Below, in pieces: positions 5,928 through 6,879 of a stretch of 6,879 nucleotides of DNA. Both the position numbers and the translations under genes were made by a program. The notes under the pieces are model-generated. The model was not told the origin of the DNA. It saw nothing but the letters and a program-made list of their open reading frames with translations, and made no database searches. Positions within the stretch are counted from its first letter, which is position 1; every line of letters begins with the position of its first letter. The stretch is taken from assembly GCA_045617525.1 (NCBI GenBank), contig JAZLIT010000185.1, positions 1-6,879 on the forward strand, written 5' to 3'. The DNA comes from JAZLIT01 sp045617525. GTDB lineage: Bacteria > Bacillota > Bacilli > Bacillales_A > Planococcaceae.

Positions 5928-6863
5928 ATGAGTAATATTGTTTTACAACTAAATGAATTTGCACAAAAAAAAATTATCGACTTCTATATGAATAAAAAGG
6001 TAGTCCGAAATGCACCAGGAGTCATTTTTGCAGCAAAGCTAAGTGACACAGTAATAACCGCTTATAAATCAGGCAAGGTCATGTTTCAAGGGGCTGGCTC
6101 CGAGCGTGAAGCTGCAAAATGGGGAGCCGTAAGTACTCAAACCTCCACTGCGAAACCTTCTACAAAAGGAGACAAGTTGCCAAACGGCTTTGCCCAGCTT
6201 TCTGTCATTGGCTCAGATGAAACAGGTACTGGGGACTATTTTGGCCCTGTAACCGTTGCTGCAGTGTACGTACCAAAGAGTAAAATGGAGCTACTTACGG
6301 AACTTGGCATCAAAGACTCTAAAATGCTTACTGATGAAAAGATGCTCGAAATGGCACCACTTATTAAAGCTGCCTGCATTCATAGCGTACTCGTCCTACG
6401 TAATGAAAAATATAACAGCGTGCAAAAGCGTGGTTGGTCACAAGGGAAAATTAAGGCTCTCCTACACAATCAGGCTTTACAACACGTTCTCAATAAAATG
6501 GGACCAGAAAAACCAGACTATATTTTAATCGACCAATTTGCAGAACGTGGCATTTATTACAATCACCTAAAAAACGAAAAGGAAATCGAAATCGTTAGAG
6601 AGAATGTCCTCTTCTCCACAAAAGCTGAGCAACTTCATTTATCCGTTGCTGCTGCTTCTATCATTGCACGAGAAGCTTTCTTAAAAGAAATGGATAAGCT
6701 TTCAAAAACCGCCGGCATGACAATCCCTAAAGGCGCTAGTAAAAAAGTTGATGAAATTGCCGCTAAAATTTGGCTGTCACAAGGTGAAGAAACACTTAAA
6801 AAACTGACAAAATGGCATTTCGCTAACACTGAAAAAGCACGTACTTTAGTGTTAAAAAAATGA
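5928..6863 (+). CDS. rnhC: Ribonuclease HIII
   Basis: This 311-residue enzyme degrades the RNA strand of RNA:DNA hybrids, such as R-loops and primer remnants, in the cytoplasm. An N-terminal TBP-like substrate-binding domain typical of RNase HIII (about 1-75, with VITAYKSGKVMFQG near 42-55) is joined by a polar linker (about 68-88) to the RNase H domain. The catalytic region shows GSDETGTGDYFGP, with D97 and E98, then the DSK motif at D130 and D202 in ILIDQFAE. FSTKAEQLHLSVAAASIIAR (about 229-248) and the end KWHFANTEKA are also typical of the family. The start is the ATG at 5928 with AGGAG (5916-5920) 7 bases upstream. A longer frame from an ATG at 5892 lacks a binding site, and its extra residues are basic and unlike the family. 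The gene is divergent from zapA, as in B. subtilis. Its terminator is beyond the window. Confidence 0.96.
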   Translation: MSNIVLQLNEFAQKKIIDFYMNKKVVRNAPGVIFAAKLSDTVITAYKSGKVMFQGAGSEREAAKWGAVSTQTSTAKPSTKGDKLPNGFAQLSVIGSDETGTGDYFGPVTVAAVYVPKSKMELLTELGIKDSKMLTDEKMLEMAPLIKAACIHSVLVLRNEKYNSVQKRGWSQGKIKALLHNQALQHVLNKMGPEKPDYILIDQFAERGIYYNHLKNEKEIEIVRENVLFSTKAEQLHLSVAAASIIAREAFLKEMDKLSKTAGMTIPKGASKKVDEIAAKIWLSQGEETLKKLTKWHFANTEKARTLVLKK

Positions 6864-6879
6864 ATTTAAAATAAAAAAA

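Noticed and set aside
6256..6829. Alternative-frame ORFs inside rnhC on both strands
   Set aside because: The rnhC frame carries the conserved catalytic motifs throughout, and the overlapping frames have no supporting signals.
1..6879. Mobile elements, CRISPR repeats, tRNA or phage genes
   Set aside because: I found no spaced direct repeats, transposase motifs, cloverleaf sequences or breaks in the conserved gene order.

Overview
The window is a stretch of chromosome from a low-GC Gram-positive bacterium of the Bacillales. The gene order rnhC / zapA-cvpA(yshB)-polX-mutS2-yshE is the one I know from Bacillus subtilis. The AT-rich composition, frequent GTG starts, strong AGGAGG-type ribosome binding sites and protein sequences fit a Planococcaceae/Lysinibacillus-Solibacillus type relative. 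That genus-level placement is inference only. All six long genes are intact, and I see no mobile element, CRISPR array, tRNA or rRNA.

Layout from right to left. rnhC (RNase HIII) is the only gene on the + strand (5928-6863). A 224-base divergent promoter region separates it from zapA. On the minus strand follow zapA (Z-ring associated protein), cvpA/yshB (four-helix membrane protein), polX (family X DNA polymerase with PHP domain), mutS2 (MutS2 ATPase with C-terminal Smr domain), yshE (DUF350 membrane protein) and a tiny ORF for a 24-25-residue single-helix membrane peptide. A 12-bp hairpin terminator at about 143-182 closes the series. Left of it (1-130) are two likely minus-strand promoters for a gene beyond the window edge, and no coding sequence.

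Functionally the block mixes genome maintenance with division and envelope proteins. RNase HIII removes RNA from RNA:DNA hybrids, PolX fills short gaps in base excision repair, and MutS2 acts on recombination intermediates and/or collided ribosomes. ZapA stabilises FtsZ filaments. CvpA and YshE are membrane proteins of uncertain function.

Two things stand out. First, the tiny membrane peptide ORF (200-274/277) is well placed behind yshE: its ribosome binding site overlaps the yshE stop codon, and it is too short for usual gene callers. Second, a strong intrinsic terminator lies between cvpA and polX, only 12 bases before the polX ribosome binding site, with no room for a promoter between them. 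It splits the operon into zapA-cvpA and polX-mutS2-yshE-small ORF, so the second half must depend on readthrough, antitermination or RNA processing. Several starts were moved from the longest reading frame to codons with a proper ribosome binding site (yshE, polX, zapA, rnhC).
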